DNA from: Cocos nucifera
Taxonomy: Eukaryota > Streptophyta > Magnoliopsida > Arecales > Arecaceae
Assembly: GCA_006176705.1 (NCBI GenBank)
Contig: QRFJ01005041.1
Coordinates: 36,416 to 100,415 of the forward strand
Length of the DNA: 64,000 nt
Direction of reading: 5' to 3'
The notes beneath the pieces are model-generated. The model had not been told where the DNA came from, made no database searches, and saw nothing but the letters and a program-made list of their open reading frames with translations. The position numbers and the translations under genes were made by a program. Numbering within the stretch: the first letter of the stretch is position 1; the number at the start of each line of letters is the position of its first letter. Positions 47,736 through 59,520 of this stretch are shown one piece after another.

Positions 47736-48433
47736 GTAGTGCTTCCTTGGTGGTACGGGGATGAGAGAGGCTTGAGGATATAGCAGTCGGGGGAGGTATC
47801 TCAATAGAGAGTGTTAGGAGGCATCTTAGGAAGACTAAAAGTAGGTCTCAGAGAGAGCCAGGGAGTCTCAAGAGCCTTAGGATGAGATAGGTAGATAACC
47901 CTAGGATAGGGTTTGAGCTATAGTTCCTCTGGATGAAACTGAAGCGATGGTTGGTGTAGGAGTAAAAGAGGAGAAGTGCTAGAGTGGAATTCCCTAGGGT
48001 TCATTCACTAAGTTAGAGAAGTTGGATGAGCTCTTGTGTGTTTTGAAGGAGCCTGCATGGTATAGTGTATTTGAGATGGCTTCGAAGAGGTCCGTAGAGT
48101 ATAGAGAGTCCGAAGGAGCAGCGACGATGTTCGAGGTACAGCGATAGACTCAACAGTGCAGGATGGAGTGGTTTTCCTCAGTTGACTCGGTGATAGAGTT
48201 AGATTCTTTTATGGCATCAGATGGACTTTGGATATAGATGGAGCTCTCCTGTGGTGGCTTCACAAGTAGAGAAAAAATTTGGCATGAGTTTAGAGTGGAG
48301 GGATGCAGGAGGATCGATATCTTAGCACCAGCATTAGTGATATATAGTTCCAAATGGAGCAACATGTGCAAGTGGACAGGCATAGCTCTGAGAAAATCAT
48401 GTCAGGTGGTAGAGCATGTGCTAGCATAGAAAT
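47736..48433 (+). other. Element E internal region, middle part
   Basis: 47745-47880 repeats 37240-37375 of the same element. From about 48005 the sequence aligns with 50235-50655 inside D (for example TGAGATGG(C/T)TTCGAA and CGATGT(T/C)CGAGG(T/C)ACAG), the part just after the knuckle in gag of this family. No open domain. D is inserted at 48433. Confidence 0.6.
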
Positions 48434-49287
48434 TGTCGGATTTGATGTGATGCTCCCAAGCCTTAGGAGGATATAGGAGGAGCCAGGGTGTTGGCTTTGA
48501 GAGACTAGGATGGGTATGAGTCCTAGGACTAGGACATGAGTTGTCCTAGGTGAAGACGGCATGTAACCCGATACGGACTTGAGGTTCTGGTGTGAGGACC
48601 TCAAGGGGAGCTTCGTAGGTGCTCTAGAGACTTGAGACACAAGGTGGAGCAAAAGATCAAAGCCAAGGTAAAGAATCAGTCAAGACAAGGGGCTGACACA
48701 CAGATAGGCTAGCTTAGATATGCAGCCAAGCCAGCTTGAGCTAAGATCGAGCCGACTCGGATTGCAGTCAAGCTGGCTATCTCAGGTAGATAGAAGACAG
48801 GGTATGGATGAGATGCAGCTGAGCCAGCTTAGCTCCTAACAGAGCTAGCTCAATGGTGGCAAATATAATTGGCTGTGGTTTTCTATTTTGGTCTAGGATA
48901 GGCTTTTATCCTAGGGTCTTAAGGCCTGAACCAATAAAATCTTAAGAGGGCTAACTTATGTATGGATCGGATTTAGATCCAGGGAAATGAGAGCATGTGA
49001 GACATATATACATGTGCTCGAAGAGTGCTTTCATGTATTTGGTTAGCGTAGGAAAGTTTTTCAGCTGGAGTTTGGATTTATTAGGGTTCATATGGTATAG
49101 TAAAAATCCTAGAGTATATAAATTCGATATTGTATCTTTGCAATAGAGTAGAATACAATTGAGCCTTTCTCCTAAAAACTCTTTACTCTTCTCTCTCTAG
49201 TTCCAACTTTAAGCCCTAGGTACTGGCCATCTACTTTGTTCTTCTTCTCTCCAATAATTGATATCAGAGAGGTACTAGGATTAAACA
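48434..49287 (+). repeat. 5' LTR of element D
   Basis: Starts TGTCGG, ends AAACA. U3 (48690-48870) holds words like GAGCC(A/G)(G/A)CT. TATA box TATATAAAT at 49115-49123. Confidence 0.88.
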
Positions 49288-49499
49288 AGTGGTATTAGAG
49301 CCTAGTTGAGCATGGAGGAGGAGGAAGATTAGATTTCAGCAAAGATTACCAGTGAGGTTTAGATCCAAAGACTTTCTCTAGGCTTTGTGAGAAAGAAAAA
49401 GATCACAGGGCTGCTGTCCACCATCCCTAGTCAAGGTAATTTTCAGATCCATCATGTTTGCTACTTTTGATTTGTACGATCATGAAGAATAGTGGGTTG

Positions 49500-50200
49500 A
49501 AGGTAGGATTTGTGAAGTTTGCTGGAAAGAAAAGTTTAATAATGTGAAAGGTTAGGATGGAGGATCTGTTGGTTCATATGAGATTGGATTCGATCTTGGA
49601 ATATAGGTCAGAGGAGGTGGTAGATAAGAAGTGGGTATCCTTAGAGAAAAGGGCATGTACCATGATTAGGGCTTGTCTGATAGATGAGGTACTGTATGGC
49701 ATATTGAAGGAGAAAAGATCCAAGGGTTTGTGGTTAAGGTTATATCAACTGTATATGAAAAAGAACATGCGCAACAAGTTGATGCAGAAGAAGCAACTGT
49801 ACAACCTTCGGATGCAAGAGGATGAGGATGTTGCAGGACATATTTAGCGGTTCGATAGATGAGCATGGATTTGCTCAACATTAGGGTGGAGCTCAAAGAG
49901 GAGGATAAAAGTTTATTACTACTATGTTCGCTATCCGGGAGCTTCGATCCATTGGTGATGATGTTGCTATATGGTAAGAAGATGTTGGTGTACGAGGAGA
50001 TTGTATCAGTGCTAAGGTCCAATGAGTAGTGAGAATAGATGATGAAGAGGAAGATCTTTCAGGAGGGTCTTGTGGTTTTAGAGAGGCCCAGGTAAGGGAA
50101 GAAGAAGGATCAACGAAGGGGCAGCAAAGGATCCAAGAGATGCTTTATGTGTGGTGAAGCAGGATACTTTAAGCGAGAATGTCCACTTTGAAAGAAGTGC
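49500..50200 (+). pseudogene. Element D gag
   Basis: The open stretch 49557-49847 (97 codons) reads MEDLLVHMRLDSILEYRSEE, then WVSLEKRACTMIRACLIDEV and MRNKLMQKKQLYNLRMQEDE: copia UBN2-type gag. It is broken by a stop at 49848 and a frameshift soon after. The knuckle at about 50138-50182 reads CFMCGEAGYFKREC; the His of C-x2-C-x4-H-x4-C is Tyr. Gag would build the particle; enzymes would have to be supplied by another element. Confidence 0.85.
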
Positions 50201-50921
50201 AAGGAGGAGAAAACTCAAATTCCATTGGTTCAGTCATTGCAAGTGAAGAGTCAGATGAGCTCTTGGTGATCTCGAAGGAGCCAATGGGATGTGGTGTATT
50301 TGAGATGGTTTCGAATAGGTCTATGGAGTGTGGAGGATCCGAAGGGACAGTGACGATGTCCGAGGCACAGCAGCAGGCTCAGTAGTAAAGTATTGAGTGG
50401 TTGTTCTCAAAGGACTCAGTTATAGAGTTAGCATATGCTTTATCAGGGAAATTTGGTTTCAAGTGGAGCATTAGGTAGAGGTGGCTTCATAGATGGAGAG
50501 AGATATGACATGAGTTCAGAGTGGAGGAGTAACCAATATCCTAGCACTAATGTTGGAGATGCATAGTTTCAGATGGACCAGCACATGCGGGAGGTCAGGT
50601 GAAGTTCTGAGGAGACTATATCAGGATATGCAGTAGGCGCTGGCATAGGATTGCTGCAAATTCTTCAGAAAAGTTCAGGATAGTTGATGTGGCTACCAAG
50701 CAAAAGGATACTTACAACTCCAAGGATGGTGCATAAAAGCAAGCCAAAGTCTTCAGCGGTGGAGGCGGTCATCCCAAAGGCCTCAAAGGGAGCTTAACAA
50801 CTAAAGAAGAATGACGGTGGCAAGGTGAGCATAAGTAGCTATCAGGGCATGCATTGATAGCGGGTTCGTGCTGGAGAACATTGCTAGGTGTGCCAAGGCT
50901 TGGACGCACCAAGATGGATAT
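50201..50921 (+). other. Element D internal region after gag, non-coding
   Basis: No pol domain on either strand. Matches 11242-11700 of element C (reverse complement) and 48005-48433 plus 51776-52210 of E. Ends in the polypurine tract before 50922. Confidence 0.65.
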
Positions 50922-51775
50922 TATAGAATTTGATGTAGTGCTTCCAAGCCTTGGGAGGCCGTAGTAGGAGCTAGGGTGTTGGCATCAAAAGACTAGGATG
51001 GGTGTGGGTCCTAGGGTTAGGACAGAAGTTGTCCTAGGTGAAGGTGGCATGTAGCCCTACACGGACTTGAGATTTAGGTGTGAGGACCTTGAGGGGGGCT
51101 TGGTAGGTGCTTCGGAGACTTGAAACAAAAGGCGGAGCAAAGGACCAAAGCCAAGAAAAAGAATCAGCCAAGAAAAGTGGTTGACATATAGGAGAACTAT
51201 CTCAGATACACAGTCGAGCCAGCTCAGGATGAGGTCGAGCTAGCTGAGATCAAGCCAGCTCGAGCTGCAGTCGAGCCAGCTGTCTCTGGCAAATAGAAGA
51301 CAGGGTTTGGGCAAGATGCAATCGAGTCAATTTGGCTCCTAACAGAGCCGGCTTGATGGTGTTGAATAGAACTAGATGGAGTTTTCTATTTGGATCTAGG
51401 ATAGGCTTTCCTAGGATCTTAAGGCCTAGACTAATAAGATCTAAAGGGGGCTAACTCATGTATGGATCGGGTTCAGATCCAGGAGGATGAGAGCTTGTAA
51501 GACATATGTACATGGACTCGATGAGTGCTTTCATGTTTTGGATTAGTCTAGAAAATATTTTCAGCTGGGGTTTGGATTTATTAGGGTTCATGTGGTATAG
51601 CAGAAACCCTAGGATATATAAATCCGGTATTGTATCTTTACAATAGAGTGGAATACAATGGAGCTTTTCTCCCAAAAACTCTCTCTGGTTTCAACTTTAA
51701 GCCCTAGGTGCTGGCCATCTACTTTGTTCTTCTTCTATCTAATAATTGGTATTAGAGAGGTACCAAGATCCAACA
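50922..51775 (+). repeat. 3' LTR of element D
   Basis: 854 bases; starts TATAGA where the partner has TGTCGG, ends CAACA. TATA box TATATAAAT at 51615-51623; iterated TCGAGCCAGCT words at 51190-51345. Confidence 0.88.
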
Positions 51776-52210
51776 AAAATGTTGTAGATTCTTCAGAAAA
51801 GTCCAAGAAAAGTGATGCAGCTACCAAGCAGAAGGGATTCTTGAATTTTAGGATGGTATGAAGAAGCAAGCATAGGTCTTTAGCTATGTAGGTGGTCATC
51901 CCAATGGTCTCCAAGGATGTATAGCAGCTGGAAAGGATTGGCATAGGCATTAGAGTTTGCACAAGAAGCTGTCTGGGTACGTTGTGGAGCATAAGTTGGT
52001 ATTGCAGGCATAGGGTCAAAGTAGGAGGACATCAGTTTGAGGCCAAGGAGTGTGACGGAGCACGAGTCTCAGGGGCTGTAGAGCATAGGTTGGTGTTACA
52101 ACTAAGGAGGCGAGGTGGCTTTGATAAGATGGTGTCAGCTCTGGAGGTAGTAGGATAGTGTAGATGTTTAAGCGAGTTTTGCCAAGGCTTGGGGGCACCA
52201 AGGTGGAGAT
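51776..52210 (+). other. Element E internal region, 3' part
   Basis: Continues the alignment broken at 48433 and corresponds to 50660-50921 of D. No gene. Ends in CAAGGTGGAGAT, the polypurine tract of E. Confidence 0.65.
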
Positions 52211-52719
52211 TGTTAGGATTAGTGGTGCTTCCAAGCCATGGGACGCCACTAGAGGAGTCAGGGTGTTGGCTCCGAAAGACTAGGACAGGTGTGGTCTAGG
52301 GCTACAACCGATTTCGTTCTATAATGGAGGTTCAGCCCTCCACCGGCCCTGGTTTGTAGGTCTTATGGGGGCTACTCAGAGTTTGGACTAGGTTTGGATC
52401 CATGGGATTGAGTGCATGATCAGACCATGGATATACATGGATTTGGGTGAGTGCATTCGGACTGGGTTAGCCTAGGGAGTTTTTTATGAGTTAGGATTTT
52501 GGTACATGTATAGGTATATATGTGCAAGTATATTGTAAACCCTAGAAATTGAGAGAGAGAAATAGAAGATCAATAGAGCTATTTTCTTCCACATCTCTCC
52601 CTCTCTCTAGTTTCTTCACATGCCAAGGTGGCCTAGGAGGCGCGTCTCCAAGCTTGGAGGAAGGAGGTGCACCCCACTCTTCCTTCAGTCTCAACAACGT
52701 CAAGAGATCTTGCACAACA
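52211..52719 (+). repeat. 3' LTR of element E
   Basis: Starts TGTTAGGATTAGTGG and ends CACAACA. The stem seen at 35714-35752 is present in decayed form at 52635-52675. Confidence 0.83.
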
Positions 52720-52720
52720 T

Positions 52721-53450
52721 AACAAATATATGCTGTAATATATTTTCACTTAGGATTTCAAATAGCTGCTAGGCTTCATGCTTATTTTTTAGCTTGAAGG
52801 TTTCACCATATGATGCATCAAATATCTATCGGTGCTTCTTTATCAAGCCATCATAGATGCACTGGTGTAGTTGCCACTTGGGTACAACATGGTGGGAGCA
52901 TTTTCTTATTAGTTTTTTTAATCTCTTCGAAGTCTCATGGAACATCTCTCCTTCTAACTAGGAAAAACTAGTTATGGCCTTCTTATTTGATTTGTTTTTT
53001 TCTATTGAAAAGTACTTTTTGAGAAATTTTCTTTGAAGTTGGTCGTAGGTTGAAATAGTTATAGTATCTAAGGAGTTTAGCTAATATTTGACTTTGTCCT
53101 TCAATGAAAAGAAAAAACAATTTTAGCCTAAGGGCATCGTTTGAGAAAATTTGAATTTTAATGGTTGAGCGTATGTCTAGAAATTCATCAAGATGTTTAT
53201 ATGGGTCTTCATTGGCAAGTCCATAAAAAGATGGGAGCATCCGAGTAACACTAGAAATGATTTCAGATTATACAACCTCTACTAGAGGAGCATGAATATA
53301 GGGAGAGTAGGTATATATGAAAGGAGTAAAGTACTCCTTCAATTGTCTAGGTGGATCATACTCATGATTTCGGCCCATGTTCCTAGGTCTATTGGCTCTA
53401 AGAGTTTTTTCGATTTTAGGATCTAGAGGTTGAATCTTGGGTTACAATGA
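52721..53450 (-). pseudogene. Athila gag N-terminal part
   Basis: The - strand reading begins near 53440 with PKIQPLDPKIEKTLRANRPR, then NMGRNHEYDPPRQLKEYFTP, then the open stretch 53240-52983 with MLPSFYGLANEDPYKHLDEF and IFSNDALRLKLFFLF, the well-conserved core of Athila gag. After stops, YDGLIKKH and DASYGETFKLKNKHEA lead to LSENILQHI at 52721, where element E interrupts. The rest is at 35280-34600. Confidence 0.88.
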
Positions 53451-54313
53451 ATGACACCAAAGCATAAACCCTAAAATTATACCTAAGGGAAACACAAAAA
53501 AATATTTTTTTTGAATTTTTTTAGATTTTTTTAATAAAAGAAAAGACAAGAGATGAAAGAAATTCTAAAGATGAGAATCTAAAGAGTCCTAAATCTAAAA
53601 AACAAATGCAAAGAGTTTAATTAGGTTTAATGATAGTTAGTAATCAAATAATAAAGTCAATCCTGACTAAGGGTTATTCTAGATCTAGATAGCTCCTATC
53701 TATCAAGATCACCTTCGAGTACTTCAAGCTGAAGACTGACTAACTGACTCGGCTAGGTAAGTATAAGATATGAGAGGTTCCTTACTTGTTGCTTTTTTTA
53801 GACACCAACTAAGTTGGCCAAGTCAGACAATGGAATCAATTAAAAATTGCCTTCTTAAACCACTTGCCTTAAACAGCAAGTAATCAACCAATCCAAACCC
53901 AGTCCAACTCTAGGATTTTCTTGTCCTATTAAGCTTGAATATCTTTAAGGGCCAATGTCTAATTGATTTTAAGAATTAGGATTTAAATTAATGCAATATG
54001 AAGGTTTATGATTTTTGGGCTAAGGAAGGATGATCAAATTCTCATCTTATCTTATTTAATGGGTTGTGCCATTAAAGTAACTTATGAAAATGAGATGCAA
54101 AAAGTCAAAATGTTCAAATTAGATAAAACAAGCAAACTTAAATTAGTTAATTTTACTTGTTAGTTTCTGTAATTAGATCGCTAATCCTCTAAATAGCTTA
54201 TATAGTAATAGTATAAAATTTTTAATTAATTTTTTAAAATTTTTTAAATTTTATATTATTTTTTTAATTTTTAAATTAACTAAATCATGATCTCTGATAA
54301 GGGTGTTAAAATT
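53451..54313 (-). other. Athila leader and decayed PBS
   Basis: No gene. Next to the LTR the - strand reads TTTAACACCCTTATCAG (54311-54295). This fits the TGGCGCC...TTGCCGG primer site of Athila/Tat elements with several G-to-A and C-to-T changes. The remainder is AT-rich with no recognised signal. Confidence 0.55.
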
Positions 54314-55762
54314 TGATCACTATCATAGGTGGTCAAAAATAAAACCTAACTCAAACTATATAGTTAGGTTGAGTCAGGATCGTATCCTCAAGAATCATGT
54401 TAATTGCATTGAAATAATTTAGATTAAAATTAAAAGTAGAATAAAGATTAATTAAAAGGCTACTTGAATTAATTAGAAAGCAAGTAAAAAAGTAAATTAA
54501 TTAAAAGTTGAAAGTAAATATGGAGATGGATTCTCAAGATCTCAACTGCTTTCTTGTTTGATAGTAGATATATTTTTTAATATACTTTAATTGATATCCT
54601 AACTTTCTCTCTTAGAGAGCATAGCCTATACCCTTAGATCATAATCCATCCTTTAAAGTTATAGGCTAGTCTAAATTAAATTAGATATAATAAAAAAATT
54701 AATCTAAAAATAATTTATTTCAAGAGCACGAACCATATCCGTAGATCATGGCTCGTCCCAATGATCATAAACTATTCCAGATTAATCTCATGCAAGAAAA
54801 TAAAGATACAAAAATATAATAAAGAAAAGTAGTCTTTATTACATATTAAAAAAAATATATAAAAGCTAAAAAAATAGAAAACACTATCAAAATAAGATTA
54901 CAGTGATCTCTTGAGAACAAGATGATCAACTGGCCATCGAAAAGCTTCTCACTGAAATCTTCATCCTAGAGCTTTGAGGAAGACCTGGGAAATAGCTTGG
55001 AGCAGAGATCAAGAGCATGAAGAGAGGATTTGTGGAGAAGTAGGGGCTTTTGGTTGTAGAAGAAAGAAAGAGGAAAGAAAAAGGCTTGGGAGAAGAAAGA
55101 GGAGGGAAGGAGGCAGCTACTAGGAGAAGAAAGAAAGAGAGAGAAGGAGAGAGCAAGAGAAGGGATTGCCTGATGGGTTGATCCCCTAAGGAGGAGGGCT
55201 TATGGCTTAAAGGTGGTCGATTAAGGAGGTTTAAATAGAGGAGAGGGTGAGAGAGTTTGGGATAAATTGTGATTAGGATTCGTGAAGACTTTTTGCTCAT
55301 GATCAAATTAGCATGCTTGCTCGAATTGCATCATTACCTATGCTTGAACCTACTGTAGCATCACAGATGCTTGCTGTAGCATCTGAACTAGGACTAGACT
55401 CACTTAGATGCCCATGCACCCACTGAGATGGCTAGACCCATGCCACATGAATCTAGCACCCCTTTTTTTTGAAAAATTATAAAAAGAAACATTTATTTCT
55501 TTACAATGATTCATACATCCTATAAGGGTTTCTAGCATAGTATCTTCATTTTCTGTAATACTGCATGCATGCCTTTTTTAATTTTAAATCAATTTTAAGT
55601 TCAATTTACTCTCAATTTGAGTCCTTTTGATATGCGAATCGAGCTCTTTGCATTGGCATTCATCTTTCCTACAAAACATAAGAAAAATCATCAAATTTCT
55701 AATAATAAGAATTAATTAAATATAATTTTATATTTTAGGTGGTTTAAATTAAGTATTTATTA
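54314..55762 (-). repeat. 5' LTR of Athila element
   Basis: 1449 bases. Left edge TGATCACTATC matches the left edge at 9747; the right edge TA at 55761-55762 (from CA) is followed by GTTGT. A possible TATA box, CTATTTAAAC, is on the - strand at 55238-55229. Small AT- or AG-rich open frames (such as 54926-55306) are not genes. Confidence 0.82.
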
Positions 55763-55767
55763 GTTGT

Positions 55768-57948
55768 CTTCTTAACAAAGGAGTATGGAGATACTGGTAT
55801 GGCATGTAGATGAGATATAGGGGTACATGGCACTGAATGTGATCAACTTCAGAGTATTCTACTGTCAAGATTTGCTGCAAAGAAATATGGGTATAAGTGT
55901 CCCTCCGACTTGAAATCATCATGGTGACTTGCAAGCAACTCACTATACTTTGGTACCAGACTACTTGACTTTTTAATTTAGTGATGGAAGATTTCTAGGT
56001 ATAGTCAAATACTTGTAAAGTCGATATGTGAGTCAAAATGAGATTGATCACTCCTGATTTCAGGAGATGTGTTGTATTATATTTTAGTTTAGCAAAACCT
56101 TGAACCGAGTAGTCCTTATGAGGAGTCACAGTACTGATTGCATTGAGACACATTATAGATATACCTTTTTAGGATCGATAGTTTAACTCTAAATCATCCT
56201 AAAGACAAAGGTCAAAGAGATGAACCATATTCGAGTATTTTCTTGAATGTTGCTTTATATACATTCGACCATCTGGATGTTAGGTGCCATTGCTAGATGG
56301 TCACTTTGATTGGTGCAATAATTTATTTTTATGCTATCAGCTTAGATTCAAACCTATATGGTCATACACATAAGAGGTTTCTATCTAATCGGATGGTTGA
56401 TCAAAGATTATGAATCATTTCAGGATCAAATCATTAATATGATTAATGATTGAGCTAGTGCAAGTATTGCAGAAGGATTAATTAGCATTTGAATTACTAA
56501 TTGGCTCAATTTGATTGAGCATTAGGATTGATGTTAAGTCTAATTGAATTGGATTCAATTTAGTTTGGTTTGGACTTGATTTGGTCAATTCTAATTAGTT
56601 TATGATATAACCCAATTACAAGGGAGATTAATTCCCTATTCAATTAGGACTTGTATGTACCTAATTTTTAATTGACTTAGAATTTAAAATAGATTTAAAT
56701 ATGATTTAATCAAATTTAAATGGGCTCTTAGTTGGACTAGGATCATCCTTAATTTGGTTGCACCAATGCTAATTTAAATAGATTTAAAATTTGGTTTGAC
56801 CAAAGAGAACAAGAGAGCCCAGTTCGACTAGGACTCTCTTCCCTCCCTTGCGCCGAACATCCCACACCCCATGCACCCATATTCTAAGTTTTGCATGAGA
56901 TTTCGCATTCCCAAGGAGCCCCATGTGCACCCCATATCTCTTGGTTTGGAAATGGATATTGACAAGGTCAAACAAGGTAAGTTGTTTTGACCTAAGACTC
57001 TATTTGATAGAGTTTCAATATTTCCAAACTCTATCCCTTCAAGGTGCCTAATTAAACTAGATTTAGATCAAATTTTTGGCATGAAAAAGGAAGTATTTGT
57101 GCATGCATTTATGGTAGCCCATGTCTAAAAAAATAAGGAGGCGTCCAAAGTTGGATGCCCCCTATAATTGCTCCTTTTATCCTTTCCTAGGTATTTGATC
57201 TAGATTAAGATTTCTCTTGAACTCTCTATTTAAGAGGAGTCTTCATGAAATTTTCAAGGATTATTCACCATAGAGTAAGAGTGTTGGGCATGGGGTTTGG
57301 GTATAATCCACTAAGGGAGCTTGAGGTTTCTTTAGGACATCACCTTAGTCTGTCTTGTTGAGAGAAAAGAAAGAAGAGAAGAAGGGGTTCTTCTCTAGGG
57401 CTTTTCATCCTCCCTCTTCCACACAATTTTAAGAGATAAGAAAGGAAGAGTCTCTCTCTTTAATCCTCCTCTAGTTCTTCATCTCTTGGAGGGTCTAAGA
57501 GATCTGAAGAAAATGGATTGAGATCAATCATTGGAGGGATCTACAAGGAGCTAGCATCCCGCATAGATTTTTGATCATCGAACCTCCGATCAGCATAGGA
57601 GCTTTGTGTGGACAACCTGTAGAGGCTAGACATCCTGTGTGGCTTTGAGCAACAATGTCATCCATGAAATCAATAGCGGAGTTCTCGACTCATGCTCAGG
57701 TATAGAGATCTAATCTCTTTTACATGCTAGATTAGATCTAGGTCGATATTGATATGATCAATATCTTTTTGCATTTTATTTTTCAAATTTACACATGCAT
57801 TATATCATGTCATAGATCCTACTAGTAGGTATTTAATGATGTGATCATATGCATAAATAGATTAATAGGATTAATCTAAGTCTTCTATTTATATTTTTTC
57901 AAAAAAGTTTTAAAAAGCATGCATGAAACCCAACAAAGTTTTCGATCA
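55768..57948 (+). repeat. Copia A LTR, right part (also 5' LTR of A2)
   Basis: Aligns with 62320 onward (GGAGATACTGGTATGGCATG and many others). It is the continuation of 9741 across Athila. Possible TATA box TATTTAAG at 57227-57234. It ends about 57935-57948 and is followed at once by a PBS, so this LTR ends element A and begins A2. No gene; the open frame at 56784-56975 on the - strand is not supported. Confidence 0.8.
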
Positions 57949-57949
57949 A

Positions 57950-57962
57950 TGGTATCAGAGCC
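57950..57962 (+). other. PBS of A2 (TGGTATCAGAGCC)
   Basis: Exact copia-type primer site one or two bases after the LTR end. It shows the preceding LTR is used as a 5' LTR of a second unit. Confidence 0.88.
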
Positions 57963-59520
57963 TAGATCGATTGACATGATATATATGCATGTTTAGATGT
58001 GATTATTTAGATTAGATCTAAACAATATCCTTAGATTAAAATTTAAAATTAATAAAATTTTAGATTGCATGGACTGATTATAAGATTGTCCAGCTGTAGG
58101 ATTTACCTCTTATAGTGGAGAGGTTGTCTTAGTACGTATTGATCTAAAAATATAATAATAATAATAAATATATTAAATATGATCTAAACAAATTTATGGT
58201 TTATAAAATCATTTAAATCTAAAAATAATGATTATGAATATGTTTAGATTAGATCTAAAATCGATTCATGATTTTAATTTATGTCTTGTACATAGTAATT
58301 GATTCAAACATGCAAGTGGTTAGTGTTTATGAAATGAGCCGATCTATTTTTGAAATGAGTCGACCCATTTAATGGATAGAACTAGATTATAAAAATATTT
58401 TACAAAACTTGAAAACTATTTTTAAATATCGAATCCTAACCCATCAATCCAATACTAAATTAAGAATTAAAGATTATAAATTAGGATCTAGAATTATGAA
58501 TTAAAGATCGTCAGACAAAAGCATTACACATGGGTTAGTGGGTTAGTATGAATTAGATCCATTAATTAGGTTAGATCTAAGGTTAGATTAAAGAATGGAC
58601 TTAATTAGAGCAATTGACTAAATCTAATCAAGTGTTATTTTAGATTTGGTCAAGGACACTCTAGATCAATTGTAATAGTTGTAGTTGGTCAAGTCCATAT
58701 CTTTAATAAGAGCCAAATGGACTTGATTTGTGACTAAGTGGTCATGTTCGAAATTACTAGGTGGATCGAATTAAAACTAATTAACCAGTTAGTGTCTAAA
58801 GTAAGTCTGGCAGTCTAGACTAGTGATTTTTAATTGGGAGCTACTCGTATATGATTCATTCTTTGATGAGTTAATGGCATATGTCTTCCACTGATTTCAC
58901 TTACCTAGCCAACATGGTGAATTAGATTTTGATTAGATCACTTGGTGATTCAGGCTGACCCATGTCAACCAAGTAAATCAATGTGATTGATTTACGAGCC
59001 CCTAGACTGGCTTATCTCTGGTCTCCATTAATCTAACATGATGAAGTTAGTGAAAGTATTGTGATTAGTTGGTTAATCTTCTTTCTTCTCTTAAAATAAT
59101 TTAATCAAATTCTCTAAAATTATTAGATCCTAAAAAATGAAATAGTTATGGTGATAATTAAATCATAGCCTTCCACTAAGTTAAGTGATAATGGGTCCAT
59201 TAGCTTGATAATCATTAGAGGTCCAAAGACCTAATGCTTATTGGCTATTGAAATTATCATTTATAATATGATTACTTGGTGGTGTCTCTCTGAATGGTGG
59301 TTAGATTGATTGAGCAAAGTCATGCTTAATCATTCATTGGTTAGATGCACCAAGTATGATCATGTTAATGGTTGGATCTAATCAGACCTTTTCAGTGGAG
59401 GCCAAAGCCTACTGATTAGGCTTCTGGAATAAAATTAAATTACTAGAAGTTGTTTAGAGATCAATTGGTTAAGAACCTACCCATAAATGTATATGAGTTG
59501 ACTAGCCAAAATCGGACTTG
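57963..59520 (+). other. A2 leader, no gene
   Basis: Leader of the second A-type unit. 58792-58960 matches (reverse complement) the leader block of Copia-1 and Copia-2, with a donor-like CTAAAGTAAGT. 59337-59500 matches window bases 45-215. A short (ATA)n run lies at 58150-58167. The homology to A stops near 59500, before gag. Confidence 0.7.

Larger units (their letters stand above)
48434..51775 (+). mobile_element. Element D: compact gag-only copia-type element, 3.3 kb
   Basis: Two LTRs of exactly 854 bases each (48434-49287 and 50922-51775). Flanks are GAAAT (48429-48433) and AAAAT (51776-51780), one G/A change apart. PBS TGGTATTAGAGCC at 49290; polypurine tract CCAAGATGGATAT before 50922. 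The 1634-base internal region has a gag with zinc knuckle and then short non-coding sequence, with no protease, integrase, RT or RNase H. Element C has the same plan, so the short form is a family property and not a single deletion. It is inserted in element E, a relative. Confidence 0.9.
35281..52720 (+). mobile_element. Element E: short-LTR copia relative of C/D, split by Copia-2 and D
   Basis: LTRs of 516 and 509 bases (35281-35796 and 52211-52719), both starting TGTTAG. PBS TGGTATCAGATCC at 35799; polypurine tract CAAGGTGGAGAT just before 52211. Own internal sequence is 35797-37542, 47731-48433 and 51776-52210, about 2.9 kb, with only faint gag traces. Taking out 35281-52720 lets the Athila gag reading resume, which fixes the insertion. 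The flanking bases (TAGAT on the left, TAACA or CAAAT on the right) no longer match cleanly. Confidence 0.82.
9747..55762 (-). mobile_element. Athila-type Ty3/gypsy element, exploded by nested insertions
   Basis: Reading down the - strand: 5' LTR (55762-54314), decayed PBS, leader, gag start (about 53450-52721), [element E], gag end (35280-34600), protease, RT, RNase H and integrase (34300-31318), [SIRE], integrase (24518-24185), [element C], integrase end (10311-10138), truncated 3' LTR (10137-9747). The exact duplication GTTGT flanks it at 9742-9746 and 55763-55767, and outside it the A-type LTR is continuous. Motifs such as GWRVC-type 'SWRVCMDYRHLN' and 'YHPQTSGQVEV' place it in the Athila/Tat branch. 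Only about 8 kb of the 46 kb span is its own sequence. Confidence 0.88.

Noticed and set aside
54926..55306. 126-codon - strand open frame with a leucine/serine/proline-rich run
   Set aside because: Lies in the U3/R part of the Athila LTR and arises from an AG-rich stretch (CT-rich on the coding strand).
57950..57975. TGGTATCAGAGCC considered as part of a tRNA gene
   Set aside because: It lies right after an LTR end and no cloverleaf can be formed; it is a primer-binding site.
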